From NCBI RefSeq assembly GCF_014195325.1, contig NZ_JACIBK010000007.1, positions 248,001 to 312,000 of the forward strand: 64,000 bases of DNA. The letters run 5' to 3'. Below the pieces are notes generated by a model. That model saw nothing but the letters and a program-made list of their open reading frames with translations. It searched no databases and was not told where the DNA came from. Position 1 is the stretch's first letter; each line of letters begins with the position of its first letter. Both the position numbers and the translations under genes were made by a program. Of the stretch, positions 42,701-51,555 are shown in pieces. Source of the stretch: Rhizobium sp. BK650. GTDB lineage: Bacteria > Pseudomonadota > Alphaproteobacteria > Rhizobiales > Rhizobiaceae.

Positions 42701-43990
42701 ATGGACAGTTTGGAAGCTGGCAAAGAGACCGTAACAGGCGCAAACGCCGATCTGGCTGCCGTGCTTGCTGCCGGCCGGCGGAGCGGAGGGCGTCGCTGGC
42801 GTGGCCGGCTGATCGTCCTGGTGCTTTTGATCCTTGCCGCCGCGGCTGCTTCCTATTTCTACATGGGCCGAAGCCGCGCTGAGTTCACCTACGCGACGCA
42901 GCCGGTCAAGCGCGGCGACCTGACGGTGCTCGTCACCGCCACGGGTTCGGTCCAGCCGACCCAACAGGTGGATATATCGAGCGAACTGTCGGGCACGATG
43001 CGCGACGTCAATGTCGACTATAACAGCACTGTCAAGGCAGGCGATGTTCTGGCCGTGCTCGATACGAATAAGCTGGAAGCGGACGTAAAGAGCTCTCGCG
43101 CCAAGCTCAATTCGGCAAAAGCCAATGTGGTCAAGGCGAATGCCGATCTGCAATCGGCGGCGACATCGCTTGATCGCTTGAAGAGCCTTGTCAAAAGCAA
43201 CGTCTCCACCCAGCAGAGTCTTGACGACGCGACCTACAAATATGACTCGGCAGTCGCCGCCAAGGATATCAACGAGGCCGACGTGCTGGCCTCCGAGGCC
43301 AACCTGCAGCTTGCCGAGGTCAATCTCGGCAAGGCAAAGATCGTCTCGCCGATCGATGGCGTGATCCTGACCCGCTCCGTCGATCCAGGTGCAACCGTTG
43401 CCGCCTCGCTCTCGGCGCCCGTGCTGTTCACCATTGCCGGCGATCTGAAGAAGATGGAGCTGCAGGTGGATATCGATGAAGCCGATGTCGGCCACATCGC
43501 CGTCGGTCAGAAGGCGACCTTTACGGTCGATGCCTATCCGGATCGCACTTTCCCTGCTGTCATCGAGCAGATCCGCTTTGCTTCGGAGGTGGTAAACAAT
43601 GTCGTCACCTACAAGGCTGTCCTATCGGTGGACAACGCCGACCTGCTGCTGCGCCCCGGCATGACGGCGACATCAGATATTACCGTCGAGGCCATCAAGG
43701 ATACGCTTATGGTCCCAAACGCGGCCTTACGTTATGCTCCGCCGCAGACGGAAGCGCGTAGTGGCCGCGGTGTCTTAAGCCTTTTCCGCCCGCCGCGTCC
43801 ATCGCGCAGTGGTGGCGGCGATCCGAAGCTGACCGGTACGCAGCGCCGCGTTTGGGTGCTTCGTAACGACCATCCGGCACCGGTCGTGATCCAGGTTGGA
43901 TCCTCCGACGGCCAGTTCACACAGGTCATCTCGGGTGAGCTTACCGAAAAGGATGCTGTTATCACCGATGCCGCAGCGCGGACGAACTGA
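42701..43990 (+). CDS. Efflux periplasmic adaptor (MacA/HlyD-like membrane-fusion protein)
   Basis: Adaptor linking an inner-membrane MacB-type transporter to an outer-membrane channel. The 429 residues have a cytoplasmic N-terminal stretch, one membrane segment near 32-54 (LIVLVLLILAAAAASYFYMG), a split lipoyl/barrel domain (TGSVQPTQQVDISSELSG and KIVSPIDGVILTRSVDPG), and a helical hairpin with coiled-coil character between (KLNSAKANVVKANADLQSAA). A basic Gly/Arg/Pro-rich insert (SLFRPPRPSRSGGGD) sits in the C-terminal domain. It forms an operon with the next two genes. Confidence 0.9.
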   Translation: MDSLEAGKETVTGANADLAAVLAAGRRSGGRRWRGRLIVLVLLILAAAAASYFYMGRSRAEFTYATQPVKRGDLTVLVTATGSVQPTQQVDISSELSGTMRDVNVDYNSTVKAGDVLAVLDTNKLEADVKSSRAKLNSAKANVVKANADLQSAATSLDRLKSLVKSNVSTQQSLDDATYKYDSAVAAKDINEADVLASEANLQLAEVNLGKAKIVSPIDGVILTRSVDPGATVAASLSAPVLFTIAGDLKKMELQVDIDEADVGHIAVGQKATFTVDAYPDRTFPAVIEQIRFASEVVNNVVTYKAVLSVDNADLLLRPGMTATSDITVEAIKDTLMVPNAALRYAPPQTEARSGRGVLSLFRPPRPSRSGGGDPKLTGTQRRVWVLRNDHPAPVVIQVGSSDGQFTQVISGELTEKDAVITDAAARTN

Positions 43991-43999
43991 CGGGAGCCA

Positions 44000-44716
44000 A
44001 TGATGGAACGCCCGCCACTTCTTGAATTCAGGCAGGTCTCGAAAGTCTACGGCGAGGGCGCTGCGGCCATCCGTGCGCTTGATCATGTAGACCTTTCGAT
44101 CCGCACGCATGAATTCGTCGCGATCATGGGGCCGTCCGGCTCCGGCAAGTCTACGGCGATGAATATTCTCGGCTGCCTCGATGTACCAACCTCCGGTGAC
44201 TATGTCTTTCAGGGCATTTCCACAAGCGGCTTTGATCGCAGCCAGCTGACGCTTCTTCGCCGTCATATGCTGGGTTTCGTCTTTCAGGGTTTCAACCTGT
44301 TGTCGCGCACATCGGCAGTCGAAAATGTCGAACTGCCGCTGATCTATCGCGGCATGGCGGTCGGCGCGCGGCGAAAGCGCGCCAAGGAGGCACTCGGCCT
44401 CGTCGGCCTGTCGGGCCGGGAGCATCACAAGACGCAGGAACTCTCCGGCGGTCAGCAGCAGCGCGTGGCGATCGCCCGCGCCATCGTGACCGAACCTGCA
44501 CTGCTGCTCGCCGACGAGCCGACTGGCAATCTCGATACCAAGACCAGCATCGAGATCATGGATCTGATGACCCGGCTGAACCGCGAACAAGGCATCACTA
44601 TCGTCATGGTCACGCATGAGCCTGATATCGCCGCCTATGCGGGGCGCCTGCTGCGCTTTGTCGATGGCAAGCTGGAAACCGAAGCGGAGCATCAGCGGAG
44701 GGCACATGTTCTTTGA
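44000..44716 (+). CDS. MacB-type ABC transporter ATP-binding protein
   Basis: Nucleotide-binding subunit, 238 residues, of a MacB/LolD-type exporter. Walker A GPSGSGKST, signature LSGGQQQRVAIARA, Walker B LLLADEPTGNLD with the catalytic Glu, and H-loop VTHEPDIA are intact. Two adjacent ATGs (44000, 44003) are possible starts. In E. coli MacB the ATPase and permease are fused; here they are separate genes overlapping by 11 bases. Confidence 0.93.
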   Translation: MMERPPLLEFRQVSKVYGEGAAAIRALDHVDLSIRTHEFVAIMGPSGSGKSTAMNILGCLDVPTSGDYVFQGISTSGFDRSQLTLLRRHMLGFVFQGFNLLSRTSAVENVELPLIYRGMAVGARRKRAKEALGLVGLSGREHHKTQELSGGQQQRVAIARAIVTEPALLLADEPTGNLDTKTSIEIMDLMTRLNREQGITIVMVTHEPDIAAYAGRLLRFVDGKLETEAEHQRRAHVL

Positions 44717-45908
44717 AACGCTGAAGCTCGCGCTGCGCGCCATCCGCCGCAACCTGCTGCGGTCCTTTCTCACTGTACTCGGCGTCGTCATCGGCGTAGC
44801 CGCGGTTATCGCGCTTGTGACCATCGGCAACGGCACAACAGCGCAGGTTTCTACCGAGCTTTCGCGACTCGGCACAAACATGCTCTTCGTGCGCCCGGGC
44901 CAGTTCGGTCCCGGCCGGGCCAGTTCCGAGGCGCGGCGCTTTACGCTGAAGGATGTCGAGGCGATCCGCGATCAGGTTTCCGGCCTTCGGGCAGTTGCGC
45001 CGTCCAATCAGTCGACGGCAACCGTCATTTTTGGCGGCCAGAACCATTCCACCACGGTATACGGCACGACCAATGACTATTTCATCGCGCAGGACTGGGA
45101 CCTGGCGTTCGGCCGCAATTTCACGCCGGCCGAGGAACGAGGCCAGTCGCGCTGCATCATCGGCGAGACCGTGCGCGAACAGCTTTTCGGCGCCGCCGAT
45201 CCGACCGGTCAGCAGATCCGGGTCGGCAAGGTTTCCTGCCCGGTCATCGGCGTCCTGGCAAAGCGCGGTCAGTCCGGTATGGGCAACGATCAGGACGACG
45301 TCGTCGTCATGCCAGTCAAGGTTTTCCAGCGCCGCATCAGCGGCAGTTCCAACGTGCCGACGATCCTTATTTCGGCTCGTGACGGCGTCTCGACCTCGAA
45401 AGTGCAGGCCGATGTCGAGAACCTGCTGCGTGAACGCCGCAAGATCATCCCTGGCCGCCAGGATGATTTCAACGTCAACGACATGACGCAGATCGCTGAA
45501 GCCATGACTGGCACGACGACGCTGCTGACGGGCCTGCTTGGGGCGGTCGCCGCTGTCAGCCTGCTCGTTGGCGGTATTGGCATCATGAACATCATGCTCG
45601 TGTCGGTTACGGAGCGTACGCGAGAGATCGGTATTCGCCTAGCCATCGGCGCTCTCGAAAATCAGGTGCTGACGCAGTTCCTCGTCGAGGCTGTCGCCCT
45701 CTCGCTCTTCGGCGGTATCGCCGGCATTCTGCTCGGCCTGACGCTCGCATACGGTACAGTCAGCTTCCTCAATGTCCCCTTCGTGGTCAGCCCGCTCATC
45801 ATCTTCATCGCCTTCGTCTTTTCGGCGGCGATCGGCATGATCTTCGGCTTCTTCCCTGCCAGACGTGCAGCGCAGCTTAATCCTATCGAGGCGCTGCGCC
45901 ACGAATAG
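44706..45908 (+). CDS. MacB-type ABC transporter permease
   Basis: A 400-residue permease with one N-terminal membrane helix (LLRSFLTVLGVVIGVAAVIALV), a large periplasmic domain (about 45-275), and three C-terminal helices including the FtsX-domain signature GGIGIMNIMLVSVTERTREIGIR. This is the MacB topology, which expels substrates from the periplasm by mechanotransmission. No TolC-like gene is adjacent, so a channel encoded elsewhere must be used. The substrate (macrolide, lipid, peptide) cannot be inferred. Confidence 0.92.
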   Translation: MFFETLKLALRAIRRNLLRSFLTVLGVVIGVAAVIALVTIGNGTTAQVSTELSRLGTNMLFVRPGQFGPGRASSEARRFTLKDVEAIRDQVSGLRAVAPSNQSTATVIFGGQNHSTTVYGTTNDYFIAQDWDLAFGRNFTPAEERGQSRCIIGETVREQLFGAADPTGQQIRVGKVSCPVIGVLAKRGQSGMGNDQDDVVVMPVKVFQRRISGSSNVPTILISARDGVSTSKVQADVENLLRERRKIIPGRQDDFNVNDMTQIAEAMTGTTTLLTGLLGAVAAVSLLVGGIGIMNIMLVSVTERTREIGIRLAIGALENQVLTQFLVEAVALSLFGGIAGILLGLTLAYGTVSFLNVPFVVSPLIIFIAFVFSAAIGMIFGFFPARRAAQLNPIEALRHE

Positions 45909-45973
45909 CGTTTGGCCGACCTGATCGTGCTCTCCTGCTTCTCACGGGCCTCTCATGTGGTTTTGGGATATTC

Positions 45974-46408
45974 ATGATAACTGACCAGGAGCTCACCTTG
46001 CTGAGAAGAGCAATTATTGCCGACATTCCGAGACTTAAGATCATCCGGTCGTCCGTTGTCGAAAATGTCCTTGGCGATGCATCCAGAGTACTTGATGCCC
46101 ATTATGAATGGTTCGTCGTCAATCCCGGCATTTTTTTATGGAAGGAACAAAGTGAAATTGTTGCCTTCTCCGCCGCCGACCCGCGCGATGGGAGCATCTG
46201 GGCATTGTTTGTCCTTCCGGAATTTGAAAGCAGGGGTATTGGCTCGGCATTACTCGAGGCTTCCTGCAACGTGCTGAAAGCCGCTGGGCTCTCGCGAGCA
46301 TGGCTGACGACCGATCCAGGCACGCGGGCGGAGCGCTTCTACAGGAACGCCGGATGGGAGGTCGTTGGCACAAAGAATGACGAGCTGCTCCTTGAGCGCA
46401 TCTTCTAA
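45974..46408 (+). CDS. GNAT-family N-acetyltransferase
   Basis: A 144-residue single-domain acetyltransferase. Motif A, LFVLPEFESRGIGSALLEA, contains the acetyl-CoA loop, and motif B follows in GTRAERFYRNAGWEVVG. The N-terminal arm begins MITDQELTLLRRAIIADIPR. The acceptor is unknown. It stands between the efflux operon and a regulator gene without overlap with either. Confidence 0.83.
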   Translation: MITDQELTLLRRAIIADIPRLKIIRSSVVENVLGDASRVLDAHYEWFVVNPGIFLWKEQSEIVAFSAADPRDGSIWALFVLPEFESRGIGSALLEASCNVLKAAGLSRAWLTTDPGTRAERFYRNAGWEVVGTKNDELLLERIF

Positions 46409-46474
46409 GTCGACAGTCTCCCCGGTGCAGAATTTTCGAAACATCACAGTGGCTTGCAAGATTTCAGGAGGTCC

Positions 46475-47125
46475 ATGTATGATATATCAGACCGGAATGG
46501 ATTCGTCCGCATGCAGGAATCGCTAAGCCATCTCGCCTATCTTGCACTTGAGCACGCCATTGTAACGCTGGCTCTCGTGCCTGCAGCGTTGGTGACGGAA
46601 AAGCAGCTTATCGATCTTGCTGGTCACGGCCGTACGCCGGTGCGCGAAGCGATCCAGAAACTCGCCTGGCAAGGGCTGATCGTGGTGAAGCCGCGCGTCG
46701 GCCTGCAGATTGCCGAAATCAACGCCGAAGACCATGCCAATGTGATGCAGGTTCGCCGCAAGCTGGAGCCGGTGGCAGCAGCGCTTGTTGCCGATGCCGC
46801 CAATGAGGAGCAGAGATTGAGCCTCATCGCCTGTGCTCGCGCGATGGAGGAATGCGCCATCTGCGGCGACTTGGCGGGCTTCTTTGCCGCTGACAAGGCG
46901 TTTGACGAAATCCTTGAAGATGCCTGTCCCAACCGCTTCATCACGGCGGCGCTGGGGCCGGTCCAGACGCATTCCCGCCGCCTGTGGTATTCGACCGCCA
47001 ACCCCGAACGAATGGATCGCTCCATCTTTCTCCATGTCGCGGTGATCAAGGCCATTCAACAGGGTGAAGTTGAGCAGGCGCGCAAGACCATGGCCGATCT
47101 CATCGATTATCTGAGCCAGAAATAG
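46475..47125 (+). CDS. GntR-family transcriptional regulator (FCD type)
   Basis: A 216-residue regulator. ATG 46475 has a perfect AGGAGG five bases upstream; the TTG at 46454 in frame lacks one. The N-terminal winged helix contains VTEKQLIDLAGHGRTPVREAIQKLAWQGLI, the GntR pattern with TPVREAI recognition helix (first 20 residues of it are the helix-turn-helix entry). The C-terminal helical domain (RRKLEPVAAALVADAANEEQ and DKAFDEILEDA) is FCD-like, binding small carboxylates in many relatives. The effector and targets are unknown; fpr, convergent, is not obviously a target. Confidence 0.87.
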   Translation: MYDISDRNGFVRMQESLSHLAYLALEHAIVTLALVPAALVTEKQLIDLAGHGRTPVREAIQKLAWQGLIVVKPRVGLQIAEINAEDHANVMQVRRKLEPVAAALVADAANEEQRLSLIACARAMEECAICGDLAGFFAADKAFDEILEDACPNRFITAALGPVQTHSRRLWYSTANPERMDRSIFLHVAVIKAIQQGEVEQARKTMADLIDYLSQK

Positions 47126-47148
47126 AAACGGCCCCGTTTCCGGAGCCG
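47122..47148 (-). terminator. Probable terminator of fpr
   Basis: On the minus strand CGGCTCC and GGGGCCG form a 7-bp stem with one G-T pair around GGAAAC, followed by TTTCTATTT. It overlaps the GntR gene's stop codon region. Confidence 0.45.
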
Positions 47149-47172
47149 CTGCCTGGAATATGTACTGCAGCC

Positions 47173-47985
47173 TCAGCCGACGAACGCCCGCTCGATCACG
47201 AATTCTGCAGGCTTGCTGTTGGCGCCCTCTTCGAGCCCAGCCTTCTCCAAAAGCTCCTTCGTGTCCTTCAGCATGGCGGAGGAACCGCAGATCATGCCGC
47301 GGTCGAGAGCCGGATCGATCGGCGGGATTCCGAGATCGGTGAAGAGTTTGCCGGAGGAAATCAGGTCGGTAATGCGGCCGCGATACTCGAAATCCTCGCG
47401 GGTGACGGTTGCATAGTGACGGAGCTTGTCACCGACCACTTCCTGGAGGAGCTCGTCGTTCCGGATCTCTTCGACGAGATCAAAGCCGTACTTCAGCTCG
47501 GAAATCTCACGTGTCGTGTGGGTAAGGATGACCTCATCGAACTTCTCGTAGGTTTCCGGATCGCGGATGAGACTCGCGAACGGCGCAATGCCTGTGCCGG
47601 TGGAGAACATATAGAGGCGCTTGCCGGGGGTGAGCGCATCGAGAACCAGCGTGCCTGTCGGCTTCTTGCGCATCAGCACCTGATCGCCGGGCTTAATGAG
47701 CTGCAGATGCGAAGTCAGCGGGCCATCCGGGACCTTGATGGAGAAGAATTCCAGCTCTTCGGCCCAGGCGGGGCTTGCAATCGAATAGGCTCGGAAGATC
47801 GGCTTGCCATCGACCATGAGGCCGATCATCGCGAACTCGCCCGAGCGGAAGCGGAAGCCATCCGGCCGGGTCATCGTGAAGCGGAAGAGCCGATCGGTAT
47901 AATGCGTCACGCTCAGCACCGTCTCGGCATAGACACCGGCGGGAATGGCAGAGGCGAATTCTTCGGTCTTTGCAGGAGCGTTCAT
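47173..47985 (-). CDS. fpr: Ferredoxin-NADP+ reductase
   Basis: FAD enzyme exchanging electrons between NADPH and ferredoxin or flavodoxin. ATG 47985 gives 270 residues; a longer frame to 48102 adds a Cys-rich leader not expected for the family. Seen: FAD-binding FRAYSIASPAWAEELEF, NADP-binding YMFSTGTGIAPFASLIRDPE, and the subclass-specific C terminus ending FVIERAFVG, where the bacterial Fpr tail stacks on the flavin. It could feed nitrogenase-linked ferredoxins, oxidative-stress repair or the siroheme sulfite reductase. Confidence 0.94.
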   Translation of the reverse strand: MNAPAKTEEFASAIPAGVYAETVLSVTHYTDRLFRFTMTRPDGFRFRSGEFAMIGLMVDGKPIFRAYSIASPAWAEELEFFSIKVPDGPLTSHLQLIKPGDQVLMRKKPTGTLVLDALTPGKRLYMFSTGTGIAPFASLIRDPETYEKFDEVILTHTTREISELKYGFDLVEEIRNDELLQEVVGDKLRHYATVTREDFEYRGRITDLISSGKLFTDLGIPPIDPALDRGMICGSSAMLKDTKELLEKAGLEEGANSKPAEFVIERAFVG

Positions 47986-48229
47986 TTCGATATCGGGCTC
48001 GTCGTTCGCAAGATGATCATCACATGCGAGGCAGATATTACAAAACCCCGCTAAATTAAAGGCAATCCATTCCATCGCATGGCTGAGGAGCGAAATATGC
48101 ATGTCATGGTCAGGATTCGCTGGCTATGGCGAACTGTCGCTTTTGCGCTGGCTAAGCTGTTCAAAGGATGCATATTAGGCGAAAAGTCGCCCGCCTCGGC
48201 GTGGCGCGCGACAGGTGGTACGGGGGAAC

Positions 48230-48955
48230 ATGAAAATCTTCAACTATAAGCGCGTTCCTTACGCGGAAATGCGTGCATTCTCCGTTCATATTCTGACGGC
48301 TTCTGGTTCCTTTCTCGCATTCCTCGGTGTGGTCGCCGCTGCCGAACTCCGTTTTGTCGACATGTTCTGGTGGCTGGGCCTTGCGCTTCTGGTCGACGGC
48401 ATCGACGGGCCGATCGCCCGCAAGGTGCGTGTCAAGGAAGTGCTGCCGAATTGGTCGGGGGACACGCTCGACAACATCATCGATTACGTGACCTATGTGC
48501 TGCTGCCGGCATTCGCGCTCTATCAGAGCGGCATGATTGGCGAACCCTGGTCCTTCGTTGCCGCCGGCATGATTGTCGTGTCCAGCGCCATCTACTATGC
48601 CGACATGGGCATGAAAACGGAGGAGTATTTCTTTTCGGGCTTCCCCGTTGTCTGGAATATGGTGATTTTCACGCTCTTCGTCATGCATGCGGGCGAGATG
48701 ACGGCCTTTATCGTCGTCACCGTCTCTGTGATCCTGACCTTCCTACCGATCAACTTCCTGCATCCCGTGCGGGTCCAGCGCCTGCGCTCGCTGAATCTAG
48801 GCATCTTCCTGCTCTGGTCGGCGCTTGGCGCCTACTCGCTGCTGATGCGCTTCGACATGCCACAATGGGCGGTCGCTCTCTTCATTGTGAGCGGCATCTA
48901 TCTTTACGTCATCGGCGCGGTGCTCCAGTTCTTCCCGGCACTCGGACGCAAGTGA
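48230..48955 (+). CDS. pcs: Phosphatidylcholine synthase Pcs
   Basis: Condenses CDP-diacylglycerol directly with choline to form phosphatidylcholine, a route found in rhizobia, Brucella and Legionella and important for host interaction. ATG 48230 gives 241 residues, the length I recall for the Sinorhizobium enzyme. The CDP-alcohol phosphotransferase motif D-G-x2-A-R-x8-G-x3-D-x3-D spans DGPIARKVRVKEV and SGDTLDNIID. About eight hydrophobic segments are visible. It stands alone, divergent from fpr. Confidence 0.95.
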   Translation: MKIFNYKRVPYAEMRAFSVHILTASGSFLAFLGVVAAAELRFVDMFWWLGLALLVDGIDGPIARKVRVKEVLPNWSGDTLDNIIDYVTYVLLPAFALYQSGMIGEPWSFVAAGMIVVSSAIYYADMGMKTEEYFFSGFPVVWNMVIFTLFVMHAGEMTAFIVVTVSVILTFLPINFLHPVRVQRLRSLNLGIFLLWSALGAYSLLMRFDMPQWAVALFIVSGIYLYVIGAVLQFFPALGRK

Positions 48956-48966
48956 GGTAGAGAGCG

Positions 48967-49947
48967 ATGGCAAAGACGAAGGCGGTTTCTTTTTCCAGAA
49001 ACGGTGGACCTGAGGTTTTCGAATATGTCGATATCGATCTGCCGCCGCCGTCAGCAGGCCAGGTGCAGATTCGCCACGAGGCGGTCGGCCTGAATTTCAT
49101 CGATGTCTATTTCCGCGACGGCACCTACAAGGCGCCGTATCTGCCCTTCGTGGCCGGCAAGGAAGCCGCTGGCGTTGTCACGATCATCGGTCCCGGTGTG
49201 ACCGATTTTGCCGTTGGCGACCGCGTCGCCTATGCGGGCTCTGATGGCGCCTATAGTACTGAGCGCAACATCGACACGAAACATCTGGTGAAGGTGCCAG
49301 AGGGCATTAGTCTGGAAACCGCAGCCGCCATGATGTTGAAAGGCATGACTGCAGAATATCTTTTGAACCGCACCTTCAAGGTCGGTCCCGAAACCGTGTT
49401 GCTCTTCCATGCCGCGGCAGGCGGCGTCGGCCTCATCGCCGGCCAGTGGGCAAAGGCGCTTGGCGCAACCGTCATCGGCACGGCAGGCTCTGCCGATAAG
49501 GTTCAGCTTGCACTTGAGCACGGCTATGATCATGTCATCAATTACCGAACCGAGAATTTCGCAGAGCGCGTTCGGGAGATCACGGGCGGCAAGGGCGTCG
49601 ACGTGGTCTATGACTCGATCGGCCGCGACACCTTTCCGCAATCGCTGGATTGCCTGAAACCGCGCGGGCTCTTCGCCTCGTTCGGCCAATCCTCCGGCGC
49701 GATTGAGAATTTCACCATGGGCCATCTCGCCCAAAGGGGCTCGCTCTACGCGACGCGCCCGACGCTCTTTACGTATATCGCGTCACCTCAGGAGCTTACC
49801 GATTGTGCAAACAATCTATTTGATGTTGTGCGCAGCAACAAAGTGCGTATCAATATAAATCAAACCTATCCGCTGAGTGAGGTTGGGCGGGCCCACTCAG
49901 ATCTGGAAACAAGAAAAACAACCGGAACGACGCTGCTGATTCCATGA
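48967..49947 (+). CDS. NADPH:quinone oxidoreductase (zinc-independent MDR family)
   Basis: A 326-residue medium-chain reductase of the quinone oxidoreductase (QOR) type. The NADPH fold reads LFHAAAGGVGLIAGQWAKAL, with the AAGGVG motif typical of QOR, followed by ATVIGTAGSADKVQLA. The zinc-binding cysteines and histidines of alcohol dehydrogenases are missing. YDSIGRDTFPQSLDCLKPRG is also family-like. It likely reduces quinones or enones by one- or two-electron transfer. The gene begins 11 bases after pcs and may share its transcript. Confidence 0.92.
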   Translation: MAKTKAVSFSRNGGPEVFEYVDIDLPPPSAGQVQIRHEAVGLNFIDVYFRDGTYKAPYLPFVAGKEAAGVVTIIGPGVTDFAVGDRVAYAGSDGAYSTERNIDTKHLVKVPEGISLETAAAMMLKGMTAEYLLNRTFKVGPETVLLFHAAAGGVGLIAGQWAKALGATVIGTAGSADKVQLALEHGYDHVINYRTENFAERVREITGGKGVDVVYDSIGRDTFPQSLDCLKPRGLFASFGQSSGAIENFTMGHLAQRGSLYATRPTLFTYIASPQELTDCANNLFDVVRSNKVRININQTYPLSEVGRAHSDLETRKTTGTTLLIP

Positions 49948-49986
49948 GATCCAAAGGGACCGGTCGGCAGAAGAAATGAGGGGAAC

Positions 49987-51555
49987 GTGTCGCCATTGAA
50001 TGTGCCGGCTTCCGGTGCGTTATTATCGGTTCAGAAGCTCACGAAATTCTTCGGCAGCTTTGCCGCCTGCAATGAAATCGATCTCGATATAGCACCGGGC
50101 GAAATCCATGCGCTTCTCGGCGAAAATGGCGCGGGCAAATCCACACTGGTCAAGATGCTTTTCGGCGTTCTGGAGCCGACAGACGGGCAGATCCTCTGGA
50201 AGGGCAAGCCGGTCATGATCACATCCCCCGGTGAGGCCCGCAAGCTTGGCATCGGCATGGTCTTCCAGCATTTTTCGCTGTTTGAAGCGCTTACTGTTGC
50301 TGAAAACATCGCGCTTTCTCTCGACGACAGCATTCCAATCGGCAGGATCGCAGAGGAGGCGAGGGCGTTGTCTGAGGCCTATGGCCTTCCGCTCGATCCG
50401 CACGCCCATGTTGCCGATCTCTCCGTCGGCGAGCGCCAGCGCATTGAGATCGTCCGCGCGCTCTTGCAGAACCCCAAGCTCATCATCCTGGACGAACCGA
50501 CCTCGGTGCTGACGCCGCAGGAGGCCGACAGGCTTTTCGACACGCTTTTCAAGCTGCGTGCGGAGGGCCGCTCCGTTCTCTATATCAGCCATCGACTGGA
50601 AGAGGTGCAGCGCATCTGTGACCGCGCCACCGTGCTTCGCCATGGCCGCGTGACCGGCGCCTGTGATCCGAAACAGGAAACGCCGGCCTCTCTCGCGCGC
50701 ATGATGGTCGGCAGCGAAGTGGCAGCTGTTACCCATCCGGAGCGCAGCGACAAGGGCGAAGTACAGCTTGCCGTCTCGAACCTCTCGGTTGCCGCCCGCA
50801 CACCCTTTGCCATGCCGTTGCGTGATATTTCCATGGCCGTGCACTCCGGCGAAATCCTCGCCATTGCCGGCGTTGCGGGCAATGGCCAGAGCGAGCTTTT
50901 TGATGCGCTGTCAGGCGAATATCCGATCTCTTCGGCCGAAGCGATCGTTATCCGCAAGAAGCCTGTCGGCACGCAGGGCATCACCGCCCGCCGTCTGCTC
51001 GGCGCCGGCTTCGTACCGGAGGAGCGGCATGGCCACGCCGCTGTTTCCGCGATGAAATTGTCCGACAATCTCGTCCTCGCCCGCAGCCAGTCTGATCGAA
51101 AGGCTTTTCTGGGCGTCCTCGGTATCATCAGGCATGGCGCCGTAAAATCCGCAGCGCGCCGCATTTCCGAGGCCATGGACGTTCGCAAGAGCGGCGATGA
51201 TCCAGCCGCAGGTTCGCTTTCTGGCGGCAATCTGCAGAAATTCATCGTCGGCCGCGAGCTGGACCGACAGCCGGCGGTTCTGGTCGTCAACCAGCCGACC
51301 TGGGGTGTGGACGCGGGTGCCGCAAGCCGTATCCGCCAGGCGCTCGTCGATCTCGCAAAGACCGGTTCAGCCGTCGTCGTTATCAGCCAGGATCTTGATG
51401 AGATCTTCGAGGTGGCGACCGATATCGCCGTCATTTCTGAAGGGCGGCTGTCCAAACCCTATCCGGCCGGTGAACTGACGCGCGAAAAGATCGGCCTGCT
51501 GATGGGCGGCCTGCATGAAGGCAAGCAAGCCGGGGAGCCCGCTCTTGCGCATTGA
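49987..51555 (+). CDS. BMP-type (nucleoside-like) ABC importer, duplicated ATPase
   Basis: ATPase subunit of 522 residues with two ABC modules, as in RbsA and YufO-type importers. Module 1: Walker A LLGENGAGKSTL, signature LSVGERQRIEIVRAL, Walker B LIILDEPTSVLTP. Module 2: degenerate Walker A GVAGNGQSE with Gln for Lys, intact signature SLSGGNLQK, and NQPTWGVD instead of a DEPT motif. So one of the two ATP sites is canonical. GTG 49987 follows a GAGGGG site. It is the first gene of an importer whose binding protein is a BMP/Med-family protein. Confidence 0.93.
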   Translation: MSPLNVPASGALLSVQKLTKFFGSFAACNEIDLDIAPGEIHALLGENGAGKSTLVKMLFGVLEPTDGQILWKGKPVMITSPGEARKLGIGMVFQHFSLFEALTVAENIALSLDDSIPIGRIAEEARALSEAYGLPLDPHAHVADLSVGERQRIEIVRALLQNPKLIILDEPTSVLTPQEADRLFDTLFKLRAEGRSVLYISHRLEEVQRICDRATVLRHGRVTGACDPKQETPASLARMMVGSEVAAVTHPERSDKGEVQLAVSNLSVAARTPFAMPLRDISMAVHSGEILAIAGVAGNGQSELFDALSGEYPISSAEAIVIRKKPVGTQGITARRLLGAGFVPEERHGHAAVSAMKLSDNLVLARSQSDRKAFLGVLGIIRHGAVKSAARRISEAMDVRKSGDDPAAGSLSGGNLQKFIVGRELDRQPAVLVVNQPTWGVDAGAASRIRQALVDLAKTGSAVVVISQDLDEIFEVATDIAVISEGRLSKPYPAGELTREKIGLLMGGLHEGKQAGEPALAH

